Below are positions 35,001-44,706 of a DNA stretch of 64,000 nt, piece by piece. The notes under the pieces were generated by a model that ran no database searches, was not told the origin of the DNA, and saw nothing but the letters and a program-made list of their open reading frames with translations. Every line of letters starts with the position of its first letter. Position 1 is the first letter of the stretch. The stretch comes from Diadema setosum (taxonomy: Eukaryota; Echinodermata; Echinoidea; Diadematoida; Diadematidae): assembly GCF_964275005.1 (NCBI RefSeq), contig NC_092698.1, positions 33,433,162 to 33,497,161 of the forward strand. The letters run 5' to 3'. The position numbers and the translations under genes are program-made.

Positions 35001-38000
35001 AGGAGCCCAAGCTGCCAGACTTTGATGTAAGCTGTAAAGGAAATTGTAGGCCTTCTTCTAGACCTCTATCCATGTGGAGGGCACTGGCAGCCTCGTGTCA
35101 TCACGGCACCTGGGTAGCCCATCGCAGGAAGAGGTCTCCTGTGGATGAAAGAGAGTCTATCAGACACTTTCAGATAATCCATTTCATTGATATTCCTTGA
35201 GACATTACATGTTAGAGTTAAACCGACCTCTCAATATTGCCAAAACAGACAAGTATGTCTTGGCTAGAGTCTCACATTGACTCTAAACATGGAGCAAGCA
35301 ACAGAGATGTGAGAGAATTCAGTTAAACTTGGGTAGAAGGTGAACACCAACACCTCAGACTTACTTGTAAAGGGGGTTTATTGAATAAGAGATTTACAGC
35401 TTTTTAGATTGACAGCACCAGATGAATCTTCTGCACCAACAAAATGGTAGACAGAGAAGATAGGGTATATAAGTTTTGCACTCAGAACCAGGATGAAGAT
35501 GAATTTCATGTCTCGTCAATTTTGCGAGCGGTCATGACAACTGAGCAAGCACTTCAAAGAGCTGACTGCTGCCACGGCAGCTAAAGGTTTTGGCAGCACA
35601 TGCTACGGTAAACGTAAATGGTCTGCATCATGACAGCAAATTCACTCATGCTGCAGGACTAGCCAACGTGAAGACAACTACAAATAACATAGCAGATATA
35701 CCCCTCCAGTATACCTATCCTGAAATAGAATATATGAAATAATATAACATATTACATGCAAGATATTTGCACACTTCTATTATCGTGTGAGCTTTATGTT
35801 GCACAAAAAAAAAAAAGATAATTAATAAAAAATCAATTTTTACAGTAGATTAGAGAAATAAGTGGCAGAGAAAGACATATCCCTTTATATCTTAGTTACT
35901 TTTGCTTTTGTGCATCTGTTCCACCTTTCTTATTTAAAAATGTAACACTTAACAGCAGTATTCATGCTTCTATGTGTACAAGAGCTCTAGCTCAATTGCA
36001 TATAGAGTATTTCATGTCACATATCAAAATGACTTTCCTTACCACTGACTTGTATCCATGTTATCTATAGACTTCCTTACAATATTTGCATTAATTAGAT
36101 GTATGCTATCCTTTGGCGAAGAGTAAGTGTTGTTTTCACACATGCTTTTCAGTAATGATGGAAACTTCCAATTGTTCATAATGATTTATGTTTTCCTTCA
36201 AAGGTAACCATATGCATGCCACCCTTGAAAGTGCTCAGAACTGTTACAGAGAGGATGAAGAACCTAGGGAGTTATCTGGTGAGAACTTCCATCAACTCAA
36301 TCTTTGTAGTATTTCATTCCCTCAATGCCAAACATGGTGAATGGAGATGAAGATGATTAGGCAATTGTTAGGTTATTGCTGGCTGTGTATGAAATCCAGA
36401 TATTGCAGCATGTCAACAATGATGACATTCAACCTGTAAGACCCTTTGATCATCGAGGTAACCAAGATACGCCTTATTTGATTCATATACAGACCACAGA
36501 ATTCAGACAAGAATTAGGAAAGTTACAAAGAGTACCAATTACCATATGAGAACAAAATTAATTGTTGAGACATCATGGAGATCTCAATATACTCCCCAAC
36601 AGCTGGAACAAACCTTGATCAGAATATTTAGGACTTGCAGGTGCCATTCCAAATGAAAGTCGATCTGTCTTTCCCCTAAAGAGACCTGAAAATAGCATCT
36701 CATTGACCCCTACTGGCATAGGACCTGGAAGTCATATTTAAGATATGGACCGAAGGCACTGTGAGAAATTCATATTAGTTTTCATGGTCTGATGGTGATC
36801 CAGACAGGTTTTACTCTGACTGACCAGTGGGAGTGCTTCTCACATTGTTATTGTCCATGCATCAGGAGCTGTCGGCCAATCAGAGCGGGGACATGAGACT
36901 CGGGGTGGAGAGCGAGCAGGTGACGGTGTCCACTCATTTCCGGGACCTGGAGAATCCGGAATGGGGTAAGCTTTGTCCCCCCCCCCCCCCCCCCCCCCCC
37001 CAAAAGACTCGCACCTGTGGTGATGCTGTGGTCTAGTGCATTGCACACCACACTCTCAGTGAGGAGGTCTAGGGCTCAAGCCTTGCCCCAGCATTTGTGT
37101 CCTTCGGCAAGACACTTTATCCACAACACTCCTCTGTACCTCGGTGTATAAGTCATCTCCCATTAGGAAGCTGAATGATAGGTGGTTGGATTTGATGCTG
37201 TAAAGTAACCAAAATGCCTCCTTTTTAGCAGCATGAGTGCACTGTAGGTTCAGTCTTGTTTTATTTTTTTGACTAAGTTAGTAATATGCTCTAGATTGCT
37301 TTGAACTCCATGATGCGGTGGAGAGGCACACTACAAGAAACATGTACTTTCTTGATAATTGTTATCATTATCATATTTTTGCTATTACAGCATGTTTAGA
37401 CCCAAGAAAAAGTACCATAATTTGTAATGTAAAATTTGTATTTTCAAACTGATGCTTTTTTTAATGTCATCTTTATAGAGTCACCTTCAAGTAACTTTCA
37501 CTGTAAGTTTGATATGATGCAATGATAATGAAGAACAGCTAATCATTAAAATGATTACCACCATTTTTAGCCCATTGAGAAAGATCTGATTTTGCTACAA
37601 CACGCATTTCCCATTGACACCTGCCCAAGTATACTCAGGACTCGTCCTCAATGGGTTAACAATAGTATAGGGATAGAATTGAAAGAGGATGCTACCTCTC
37701 TTGGTAGGGACTACAAAATTAATTTCTTTAATGTTGTGCTTGCATGTTTGCTGCTCTGCCTCTAGAGGGCACCGATTCCCAGTCAAGCCAAACGGACCCC
37801 TCTGACATGGTAGGGGCCAAGGTTGACATCAGAAAGTTCATCCACTTCTTGTCTGGACAGCAGCTGAATCCCTCCAGGATTGTATGCAGTAAGTATGCAT
37901 TCATATCCATGATTGGTTTAGTCTGAAATTTGATCAAATGGTTTGCTCTGTCATCGTCATGATATATGTGGTATATAGACTATTTAAACAGTGTGTGCCT

Positions 38001-38064
38001 AGGAGGGAATTTCACATATATGTTTCCCAACAAGTTTTCAATAAGGGATTTCTCTGCATTAAAA

Positions 38065-38102
<38 letters not shown>

Positions 38103-38589
38103 AAAAATATATATATATACAACAAGTATTGTTCATTGTTACTGTTATTGCCCATGTGTTTTGTTTCTTGTTTTGCTTTTGTTTTTTCAGGATAGTCATT
38201 GCAAGCAATAAAGTGAGTTAGGGTCTCGTTTGGAAGGTGATTGGTTGTCAATGTAGAATGGACAAACGGTTTGATTACATACATCCATGTGAGTTTTATT
38301 AGATAGTGCAGAGATCTTGCAGTGTCTTGGGTTTTGTCTTGTACACATACTTCATGTGGATTAATAGCTGGTTTTATGACCTCAAAAAGCCCCAGATGTA
38401 ACCTGTGTATAATCTCTTTAATAGTTATTGCTAAGTTGGACACAAGTATACTCTGAGGATATTTCCTCACTTCCTATTTGGAATTTCTGTTTCTCCTTTG
38501 CAGGTATCGTAGATAATCGAATCATCCATTTCTTCCTGCTGCATGAGGATCTCTCCATCCAGTACAGCATGCCTGTCATCTATTCATGA
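31961..38589 (+). CDS. HUS1: HUS1 checkpoint clamp component, eight coding exons
   Basis: HUS1 is the PCNA-like subunit that joins RAD9 and RAD1 in the nuclear 9-1-1 clamp. RAD17-RFC loads the clamp at damaged or stalled DNA, and it promotes ATR-CHK1 signalling. Exons: 31961-32012, 33388-33509, 34415-34591, 34919-35026, 36204-36278, 36866-36965, 37766-37888, 38504-38589. All introns are GT-AG and all phases agree. The 843 nt give 280 residues plus TGA, the usual family length. Landmarks that align with human HUS1 as I remember it: '[18 protein letters not shown]', 'YQMEGV', 'EIYLEI', '[16 protein letters not shown]', '[17 protein letters not shown]', 'VSTHFRDL', '[18 protein letters not shown]' and '[13 protein letters not shown]'. 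The first half is the N-terminal clamp domain and the second half the C-terminal one. The ATG has an in-frame TAA 9 bases upstream. No damage to the gene is visible. The untranslated ends and promoter were not resolved. Confidence 0.97.
32177..32354. mobile_element. MITE with CAGGGCTGCCAAC ends in HUS1 intron 1
   Basis: 178 bp with terminal inverted repeats CAGGGCTGCCAAC/GTTGGCAGCCCTG and a perfect 6-bp duplication GATTTG on both sides (32171-32176 and 32355-32360). Inside are several 'TCTCAC' words. No coding potential. Confidence 0.9.
32740..32800. repeat. (TTTA)n simple repeat in HUS1 intron 1
   Basis: TTTAT/TTTA iterations interrupted by T runs. Confidence 0.85.
33388..33509 (+). CDS. 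HUS1: HUS1 exon 2
   Basis: The acceptor follows 'TTCCCTGCAG' and the donor is TCG|GTGAGT. The exon encodes residues 18-58, from the split Arg through '[17 protein letters not shown]' to 'LWCELQS'. This is the first helix and strands of the N-terminal clamp domain. Human HUS1 reads 'MIAKLAKTCTLRIS' and 'MWCELEQ' at the same places. Confidence 0.96.
34415..34591 (+). CDS. HUS1: HUS1 exon 3
   Basis: A phase-0 exon of 59 codons between 'ATCTGCAG' and CTG|GTAAGA. It contains 'YQMEGV', 'DEIYLEI', '[19 protein letters not shown]' and 'PCLSLEVEL', the best conserved stretch of the N-terminal half of the family. Confidence 0.97.
34919..35026 (+). CDS. HUS1: HUS1 exon 4
   Basis: A phase-0 exon of 36 codons; acceptor 'ATGTTCAG', donor GAT|GTAAGC. 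It encodes '[18 protein letters not shown]' and 'EPKLPDFD', matching human 'SRIVTHDIPIKVIPRKLW'. It spans the link between the two clamp domains. Confidence 0.97.
35341..35708 (-). mobile_element. Solo-LTR-like fossil in HUS1 intron 4
   Basis: On the - strand this reads TGGAGGGGTATATC ... GGTGTTCA, with a TATA-like 'TTATATACCC' mid-way and AATAAA ('CAATAAACCCCC') near the end: the order of parts expected for one LTR (promoter, then polyadenylation signal). It is about 368 bp with no internal region or coding sequence, and no clear target duplication. A Gypsy-type origin is a guess. Age unknown; it looks like an old solo remnant. Confidence 0.5.
36204..36278 (+). CDS. HUS1: HUS1 exon 5
   Basis: A phase-0 exon of 25 codons; acceptor 'CCTTCAAAG', donor CTG|GTGAGA. 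It encodes '[20 protein letters not shown]' and then 'LGSYL', which aligns with human 'VSIYLPVLKTMKSVVEKMKN' and 'ISNHL'. Confidence 0.95.
36866..36965 (+). CDS. HUS1: HUS1 exon 6
   Basis: The acceptor follows 'CATGCATCAG' and the donor is G|GTAAGC, leaving phase 1. It encodes '[12 protein letters not shown]', '[15 protein letters not shown]' and 'ENPEW', aligned to human 'VIEANLDGELNL' and 'VTTHFKDLGNP'. A run of C begins 12 bases after the exon. Confidence 0.94.
36978..37002. repeat. Poly-C run after HUS1 exon 6
   Basis: About 24 C in a row starting 12 bases past the exon 6 donor, adjoining the SINE. Confidence 0.9.
37018..37245 (+). repeat. tRNA-derived SINE, copy 1, in HUS1 intron 6
   Basis: An A-box-like 'TGGTCTAGTGCA' and a B-box-like 'GGGCTCAAGCC' are followed by the conserved body 'CCTTCGGCAAGACACTTTAT' and 'CCTCTGTACCTCGGTGTATA'. 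This is the layout of widespread animal SINEs with a 'GGCAAGACACTTTA' core. Confidence 0.7.
37567..37659. mobile_element. Mini-MITE of the AACCCATTGAGGAC family, copy C, in HUS1 intron 6
   Basis: 93 bp, 'TTAGCCCATTGAGAAAGATC' to 'CTCGTCCTCAATGGGTTAA', with inner 'GCATTTCCCATTGACACCTG'. It is the best preserved of the four copies. Confidence 0.85.
37766..37888 (+). CDS. HUS1: HUS1 exon 7
   Basis: The acceptor is 'TGCCTCTAG'. AG completes the split GAG (Glu212). It encodes an acidic, Ser/Thr-rich loop ('[14 protein letters not shown]') and then '[20 protein letters not shown]'. The donor A|GTAAGT leaves phase 1. A neighbouring AG two bases downstream would shift the frame and is rejected. Confidence 0.95.
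38066..38105. repeat. (GAAA)n microsatellite in HUS1 intron 7
   Basis: About nine GAAA units followed by a short (TA)n. Confidence 0.9.
38504..38589 (+). CDS. HUS1: HUS1 exon 8 (stop codon)
   Basis: The acceptor is 'CTCCTTTGCAG'. Codon 253 (Ser) is split across the junction. It encodes '[20 protein letters not shown]' and ends 'SMPVIYS' with TGA at 38587-38589, matching human 'LLHEDVSLQYFIPALS'. No AATAAA was found within the next kilobase, so the mRNA 3' end is not placed. Confidence 0.96.
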
Positions 38590-39040
38590 GGATCAGGGCC
38601 GAAGGAGATGGATGGAGGAGTTGGAAGACATGGCCCACCAGAGGGAGTTACCGGTACTTTGCAAAGATGGCGCAGATATCATGGCAGGACAGTATATTTT
38701 CTTTGCTGGTACATGGTCATCGTGATGCAAACTCGTAATGTGTCCAGGTAGAGGAACCATGATGTGTATCTATCTATTGGATGGACCATCGGAACACAGA
38801 GCCTGGTTTCTGTCCATCTTCAAGCTCGACCTGGATTGGATTGTCATAGGAAAAATGCCCAAGGGTATCAGACATCTCTGTGTATGTTTCATCATGACTG
38901 TTAATGCGTCATCAATATGTGGTTTATGCCTTCTTCCCACTAGGATCATGAAGTTGTCACAGTACATGAGTAGCACTGCCTCTAGGATGTTTCAGATACT
39001 ACAAATACTGCAGTCGGATCCTGAAGCACCTCTAGAGGTG
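38590..39040 (+). other. HUS1 3' flank, probable 3' UTR
   Basis: Follows the HUS1 stop directly. No second gene and no AATAAA. Short frames here are not conserved-looking. Confidence 0.4.
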
Positions 39041-39180
39041 GATGTGACGTTGCCTAGTGGACTGTGCAATCATGATATTCAGGGTTCAAGCCCCAAAATG
39101 GCAGCTGCATCCTTCAGTAAGATGCTATACCCATAGCACTGCTCTGTCCTCTGTACCCAGGTGTATGGGGTATGTTCCCC
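39041..39180 (+). repeat. tRNA-derived SINE, copy 2
   Basis: 'GTTGCCTAGTGGACTGTG' and the B-box 'GGTTCAAGCCC' are followed by 'CCTTCAGTAAGATGCTATAC' and 'CTGTACCCAGGTGTATGG'. Same family as 37018-37245 but more decayed. Confidence 0.65.
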
Positions 39181-39714
39181 AACACAACTTGCTTAAAAGT
39201 TTCATGTTTGAGCATTTATCACATTTATTTATAACTGGATGGTTGCCAGTCCTGACAAGGCTGGATAACTGAGGTTGGACATTAGTATTCTTGTTCTTAT
39301 GACAATCATTAGCACTTAATTTTAGAACTGTGGGCAGCATGCCCAGGGAACTAAAATGTTGCAGATTTAACAATGACACACAATTCTTTCAAGCCGTAAA
39401 ACCATCGTATAGGCCTACCATTCCGTGATTGAATGAAAGATAAATGCTGTTTTAATGGAGTGGATTTAAATTGAAAAAGCATAAAGAATTTAGACGTCTC
39501 TATCAGATACCAAAGAGCTGTAACACATGTGAAAGTTAAATCATATTCAATCTGTATGTTCGCTTTCAAACATTCCATTTAAATCTTCTTCTCATAGGAT
39601 TAGTGATAGCTATTTCATAAGAGCGAGTTCTATGAACAATTTGGTTGAATGGATATGAAATAACTTCACACACCATGGCACGACCTCTTTAGAGACATGT
39701 GAAGAGTTTAACAA

Positions 39715-40416
39715 TACTGTAAAGGTGGATATTTTTGCGTGAGTAATTTTTCGCACTCAGCCAGATAAGATGAATTTTAGAATCAATACATTAATCACTG
39801 GAACATATGGCAAACAAAATATTGTAGGGCTCCAAGTTCACTCTCATATTCTTAGAGGCAGTACAACTTTGTGGTAGTCAAGACACAGCTGACACACGGT
39901 CTTGCCTGTATGAGATCTGCTGGTGAACTGTCCTTCCCAGCAATTTTATTGTATATCTTATCCAGGCACTTGCCATTCAATGAATATTCATTGTATACAA
40001 ATAAGTCAACACAGGATCTGAATATTCAAGAGACTCAGCACAGGATCTCAACAGAGGATGAATTACTATTCATGACTCCTGTATGTAAATTCATAACAAG
40101 GGTGGCTGCACAGATAAATATTCATTACAGAGAAAACCAATCAGGAGAAATGGAGGGAAATTCTAACAGTGGCTCAGGTACTGGTATGACATGGAGATGT
40201 GGCTTGGTGGGTATAGAAGGAGAGTGGAGTGTACCATATTGTGAAAGAGGTGTGACATGGTGGATGGCATGGGAAGAGATAAAATCTGAGCTCACTTAGC
40301 ACTGGGAAAATAAATTAGGTTAAAAATAGGTCTACACACTAGTTTCTGGCTGCATGAAATGCGCGAAAATTTCTACACCGCAAAAATTTATACTTTTACT
40401 TGTTACTTTTACAGTA
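39715..40416. mobile_element. TACTGTA-ended MITE with a long inner segment, copy 1
   Basis: The left end 'TACTGTAAAGGTGGATATTT' and 'GCCAGATAAGATGAATTT' match copy 2 at 40718. The right end 'CTAGTTTCTGGCTGCATGAA' to 'TTACTTTTACAGTA' also matches. The middle is about 500 bp longer than in copy 2 and contains the frame at 39871-40299, so it is either a later insertion or the body of a longer parent. Confidence 0.7.
39871..40299 (+). CDS. Unrecognised 142-codon frame inside a MITE
   Basis: Reads 'MVVKTQLTHGLACMRSAGEL', 'PAILLYILSRHLPFNEYSLY' and 'MTWRCGLVGIEGEWSVPYCE', ending TAG. No transposase motif or other family is recognised. Its place inside a transposon and the 'TATTCAT' repeats in it argue for chance. 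Confidence 0.12.
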   Translation: MVVKTQLTHGLACMRSAGELSFPAILLYILSRHLPFNEYSLYTNKSTQDLNIQETQHRISTEDELLFMTPVCKFITRVAAQINIHYRENQSGEMEGNSNSGSGTGMTWRCGLVGIEGEWSVPYCERGVTWWMAWEEIKSELT

Positions 40417-40717
40417 GATAATGTATTACTATGTTGACTTTGAAATTTGAAGAAAGTTAAAGAAGCCATCACAACATGTACTTTTCTGATTTTCATTATT
40501 GTCTGCAACCAACTGCATAAACTTATTGAAAAAGAAATATGTATGTATTCCTTTGATACACTCTCTGTCTATTTATTTATCTACAATGTATCTCTTTCTC
40601 TATCTCTTTTTCTCTCTCATGCCTATTTGTGTAGAACTGGCTGAACATTTATTATTAATTCATATTGGCTTGGCACCTGTAATGTTATGTGGAGTTACAC
40701 AATGAAATTCAGTAGCA

Positions 40718-40933
40718 TACTGTACAAGTGGATATTGTTGCTCGGTTGATTTTTTCGCACTTGGCTGGATAAGATGAATTTCACATGTTTTTAATTCCAT
40801 GGAATCAAGAGATTCTTTAGTGGAATATATGATGTGCAAAAGTATTTGTGTGTTTTTTTATTTTCGCGCTGGTTTCTGGTCACGTGAAATGCATGGAGAT
40901 TTCCACACTGCAAATGTTTCCACCCTTACTGTA
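40718..40933. mobile_element. TACTGTA-ended MITE, copy 2
   Basis: 216 bp: 'TACTGTACAAGTGGATATTG' at the left; the right end in reverse is 'TACAGTAAGGGTGGAAACAT'. TA at each tip fits Tc1/mariner-type insertion. Confidence 0.8.
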
Positions 40934-42194
40934 TATGATGACTGATGAGGTATTATAAATACAAACATATAGGATGTGTTTAGCCTTGAGGTGAAAGATC
41001 ATGCACAGAGGTCACAGTGACTTGAGTAGCAAGTGGTTTAAATATGTGTGAGCTCAGGTGACATCAGGGTTTAATGCAAGACGCCATAAACTCTATCAAC
41101 TCAAATGTTTTAGGATAATTAATCAAGTCTGCAACCCGTATGGGAACAAAAAAAGAAATGAGCAGAGGTGATTCCAGGCTAGATTATAGATATGGCAAAG
41201 GTCAGGGTTCCACTTTGGCTGGTGGGATTATGCAGACATAACGGTGTAAGTGCTTGTATGTGACAAAATTTAGTCAGTGGCATTTGGATAAGTTGTTGTT
41301 GTTGTTTTAAAGAACGAAAGAAGAGAGAGAGAAAAATGGGGCCCTATACAAATAATAAGTTATCACAAGTAAATATAATAACTTATGCTGTTGATTGCAT
41401 GTAGGCACAGCTGTTGAAAGACGAGTTGAGGAAGGTGACAGACATCATTTTCTTTGGTTTGTGTATGAAATATAAGTAATGTATTGTACCAAACACAAAT
41501 CAGATTTGTCATAGCAAGTTGTTGAAAATAAAGAGAGAGAGATGTAGAGGCTTATTGATCAAGTGTAAAAAATGTATACTTTGTTTTGAGTGGTGGTAAG
41601 AAGTGGAAAACCCATCAAATGCAATCATATATACTGGAGTGAATTGTTTTCTCTTTGTAAGCAAATTATTCTTAGTGTATAAATTTCCAATGACACTGAT
41701 ATGTGTGGTCACTACTAGGGACAGAGGTCTATCTCAGTGGTGTAAAGACAACTGGGGGAGCTCTGGGTGAATTTATATTTTCTTTCATAGGGTTTATCAG
41801 TGATTAGTCATGGATGGCTAGGAGTGCACCCTCTATATGCAGAGAAGTGTAGAAAAAGTAAGTACACAATGCAGCAGGTGTTTTCATTGCAATGTCTGAA
41901 TTATGGAATAGAAGAGTCTAGGATCTGACAAGAGCAGTGTATCAGTGAATGCCAGATGAATGCCAGCATCCTATTTCAACCAAAAATAGATAGTAAAGAA
42001 CATTAAAAAAAAAGTAGCTGGAACAAAACAAGACATAAAAGTGCGGATTGCCACCCTCAAACCTCACCTTGTTCATTTGTTTTTCATGATTGACTTGCTT
42101 TACCTTGTCATATGACTATCCAAACCCCATATCAGATATATTTAGCTTCTAGGACAGGCAAAGGCAATACTTTGTTGCTGTTTTCAGGTTTTTT
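40934..42194. other. No confirmed gene
   Basis: Spacer. One short exon-like stretch is listed separately at 41405. Nothing else was recognised. Confidence 0.45.
41405..41479 (+). CDS. Possible terminal exon, unrecognised
   Basis: After 'TTGCATGTAG' the frame reads 'AQLLKDELRKVTDIIFFG' and then 'LCMKYK' and TAA. It is helical-looking but short, with no partner exon. Confidence 0.15.
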   Translation, partial: AQLLKDELRKVTDIIFFGLCMKYK

Positions 42195-43652
42195 AGCTCA
42201 CCTGAGCCAAAGGCTGAAGTGAGCTATTGCGATCCTCTTCGTCCCAGCGTCTGTCGTGCGTCGTCGTCGTGCATTAACTTTTTACATTTTCATCTTCTTC
42301 TTGAGAACCCCATGGCCGATTTTCACCAAACTTGGTAGGTAGCATCCCTAGGAGGAGAGGATCTCAATTTGTTCAAATGGGCACCATGCCCCACCTTGGG
42401 GGGGGGGGGGGGGGGGGGGGGCAGGGGGCCCAAACCCCCAAAATAAGGGAATTTTTAAAAATCTGCTTCTCTAGAACCAGAAGTGATAGAGCTACGTTAA
42501 TACTATGAATTAGTACATTGATGACTGCAGTTTCAAGTTTGTTCATGGCAGAATCAGGGGTGCCCCCCTTGGGACCCATTGGAGGGGGTGGAGAGGGGTC
42601 CTAATGGGGCCTAAATTGTACATTTTCTTCATCTTCTTGAAAACCCAGTGATGAATTTCCACCAAACTTAGCAGGTAGCGCCCCTAGGAGGAATAAAATC
42701 TCAAGTCCTTCAAATGGGCACCATGCTCCACCTAGAGGGCCCCCAGGCCCCCCCCCCCCCTCCTGTAAGGAATCTTTTAAATATTTTCTCTAGAACCAGA
42801 AGTAATTGAGCTAAGTTAATGCTATGAGTCAGTATATTGATGACTGTTTTTTCAAGTTTGTTCATGGCAGACTCGGGGTGCTCCCCCCTTGGGACCCAGG
42901 GGAGTGGGATGGGATGGGTCCAAATGGGGACTTAAATTGTACATGTTCATATTCTTCTTGAAAACCCCGTGATGAATGTTAAACTTGGCAGGTAGCATGA
43001 ATTTGTTCAATTGAGTACCATGCTCCCCTTGGGGGCACCCAATCCCCCCCCCCCCCCCAAAAAAAAAAAAAAAAAAAAAAAATGAAATATATATATATAT
43101 ATAAGTCTTCTTCTCTAGAACCAGAAGTGATAAAGCAAAGTTGATACCATGAGTGTGTACATTGATGAGTTTAGTTCCAAGTTTGTTCATTGCAGATCCA
43201 GGGCTGCCCCCTGATCCAAATGCAGACCTAAATTGTACATTTTCATCTTCTTGCTGAAAACAACATAATGGACTTTCACCAAATTTGGCAAGTAGCATTC
43301 CTAGGGTGATAGGATCTCAAAGTGTTTGAATGGGCACCATGCTTTCCTTGGGGGCCCCAAACCTCCTTAATTAAAGAATATTCAATAGTATTCTTCTCTA
43401 GAATCAGAAGTGATGGAGCTTTAATTCTTTTTTTTTTTTTTCGAAACTGCATAGTCCAACCTTCTATAAAGTCCAAGGTACTTGGCAGGTATTTTTACCA
43501 GTGCAATGGAATATGCAAATGGACACCATGCCCCCAGCTCTCAAAGCTGCCCCTGCCCCAAGTTTCCAATGTTCTCGGGAAAGAGTCTGCAAGAATGCAT
43601 GGAGGATGAACTTGTGATACTCAGGTGAGCGCAAGACCCCCGGGTCTCTTGT
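42195..43652. repeat. Large degenerate tandem element (AGCTCACCTGAG family)
   Basis: Opens AGCTCACCTGAG and closes CTCAGGTGAGCG ... GGGTCTCTTG, short inverted ends. Inside are about five diverged units of roughly 300-330 bp, marked by 'CACCAAACTTGGTAGGTAGC'-like words near 42325, 42655, 42975, 43275 and 43470 and by 'CTCTAGAACCAGAAGTGAT'. Poly-G and poly-C runs (42401-42421, 42750-42765) sit at the same place in each unit. Long frames here are shadows. This repeat type is common in marine invertebrates. Confidence 0.8.
43044..43082. repeat. Composite C15-A24 tract
   Basis: A pure C run then a pure A run inside the tandem element at the unit's homopolymer position. Confidence 0.9.
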
Positions 43653-44632
43653 TTAAATAATAATTGTAGCAGTCAGTTTCTCATCCACACCTTATTGGTA
43701 GGGGTTGAGACAGGGGACTGAAAATGTTTACGCAGCTTTTCTGATGATTCCATGGCTTACTATACAATTACAATGTGTATCTCTTACTTTCTTTTTTATT
43801 TCTTTTTCATTGCTGACACAAGATGCACTAGTTTTCTCAGTCTCCTGAAAGCAATATCGTTTTTGTGTTTCCTTGCATGTTGCATTGAGATTTTTCTTGT
43901 AAAATAAAATTACTGAGGGCAATAAAACACCCCAGTCGAATAACTATACAATGTATTCTGTCCTTCTGGTACTTGTCGAGTCCGTATATCTTCCAAATTA
44001 TAATACATGTACAGTGTATATATACTGTGTTTATATATATATACTGTGTTTTTTTTATTCCACGTAATTCACCAGTATTTCATGCAATCCGGTTGCTCGT
44101 CTATTCTATTGGCTAACTTATACACATTTTTTCGTTTCGTTTCGTTTCGTTTATTTATTTCCATTTCAAATAAAAAATACAACGAATACAATGCATACAA
44201 TACACTTACTGTAATCAACTCTTTCATACAATCTGAAATTACCCCTTTGATTAAAATCGAGGTGAAATGTGAAATAAACAGAGAACTTGAAAAAAGGCTC
44301 ACAGGCCTTGTGGGGGAAAAGTCGTGTATAGGCACAATCAACAAATTACATTAACACATGCACAATACAGAACACACATCATATCACAAACAACTGGAGG
44401 AAATAGTGGAGACATTAAATGATCAGTATTTAGTGTACTACAAACATTTTTTTGCAAACCACATCAATTCAAGTACTAGGTGTTACAGAAAAACATTTCC
44501 CACTAACTATATATCAGATAACACTGACTGACATTGATATGAGCAATAGCTAAATAGTGTACAATTTTGTTGAAAATATGTAATCTAAAAATGAAAGCAT
44601 AAATCAGTTTCATTGAATGCAAGATTTATTTT
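43653..44632. other. No gene seen
   Basis: AT-rich spacer with a (TTTCG)n tract at 44131-44155 followed by a T/A-rich block that resembles a retroposon tail read in reverse. No coding remnant was found with it. Confidence 0.4.
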
Positions 44633-44706
44633 TCACCCATTGAGGACTCGGGCAAGTGTCTCGGAAATATATTTTGTAGCAAAATCAGTCAGTCCTCAAC
44701 GGGTTA
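44633..44706. mobile_element. Mini-MITE of the AACCCATTGAGGAC family, copy D
   Basis: 74 bp, 'TCACCCATTGAGGACTCGG' to 'CAGTCCTCAACGGGTTAA', with 'TTGTAGCAAAATC' inside as in copy A. It is the shortest copy. Confidence 0.8.

Noticed and set aside
35341-35708. Complete LTR retrotransposon
   Set aside because: Only one LTR-like unit is visible, with no second copy and no internal region in the intron.
38012-38470. 152-codon - strand frame
   Set aside because: Antisense to HUS1 intron 7, with its length due to the (GAAA)n tract.
39715-40933. HUS1 polyadenylation signal at AATAAA near 40309
   Set aside because: It lies inside a transposon 1.7 kb past the stop; no evidence ties it to HUS1.
42852-43298. 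148-codon - strand frame
   Set aside because: Lies inside the degenerate tandem element and crosses the C15A24 tract; it is a shadow.
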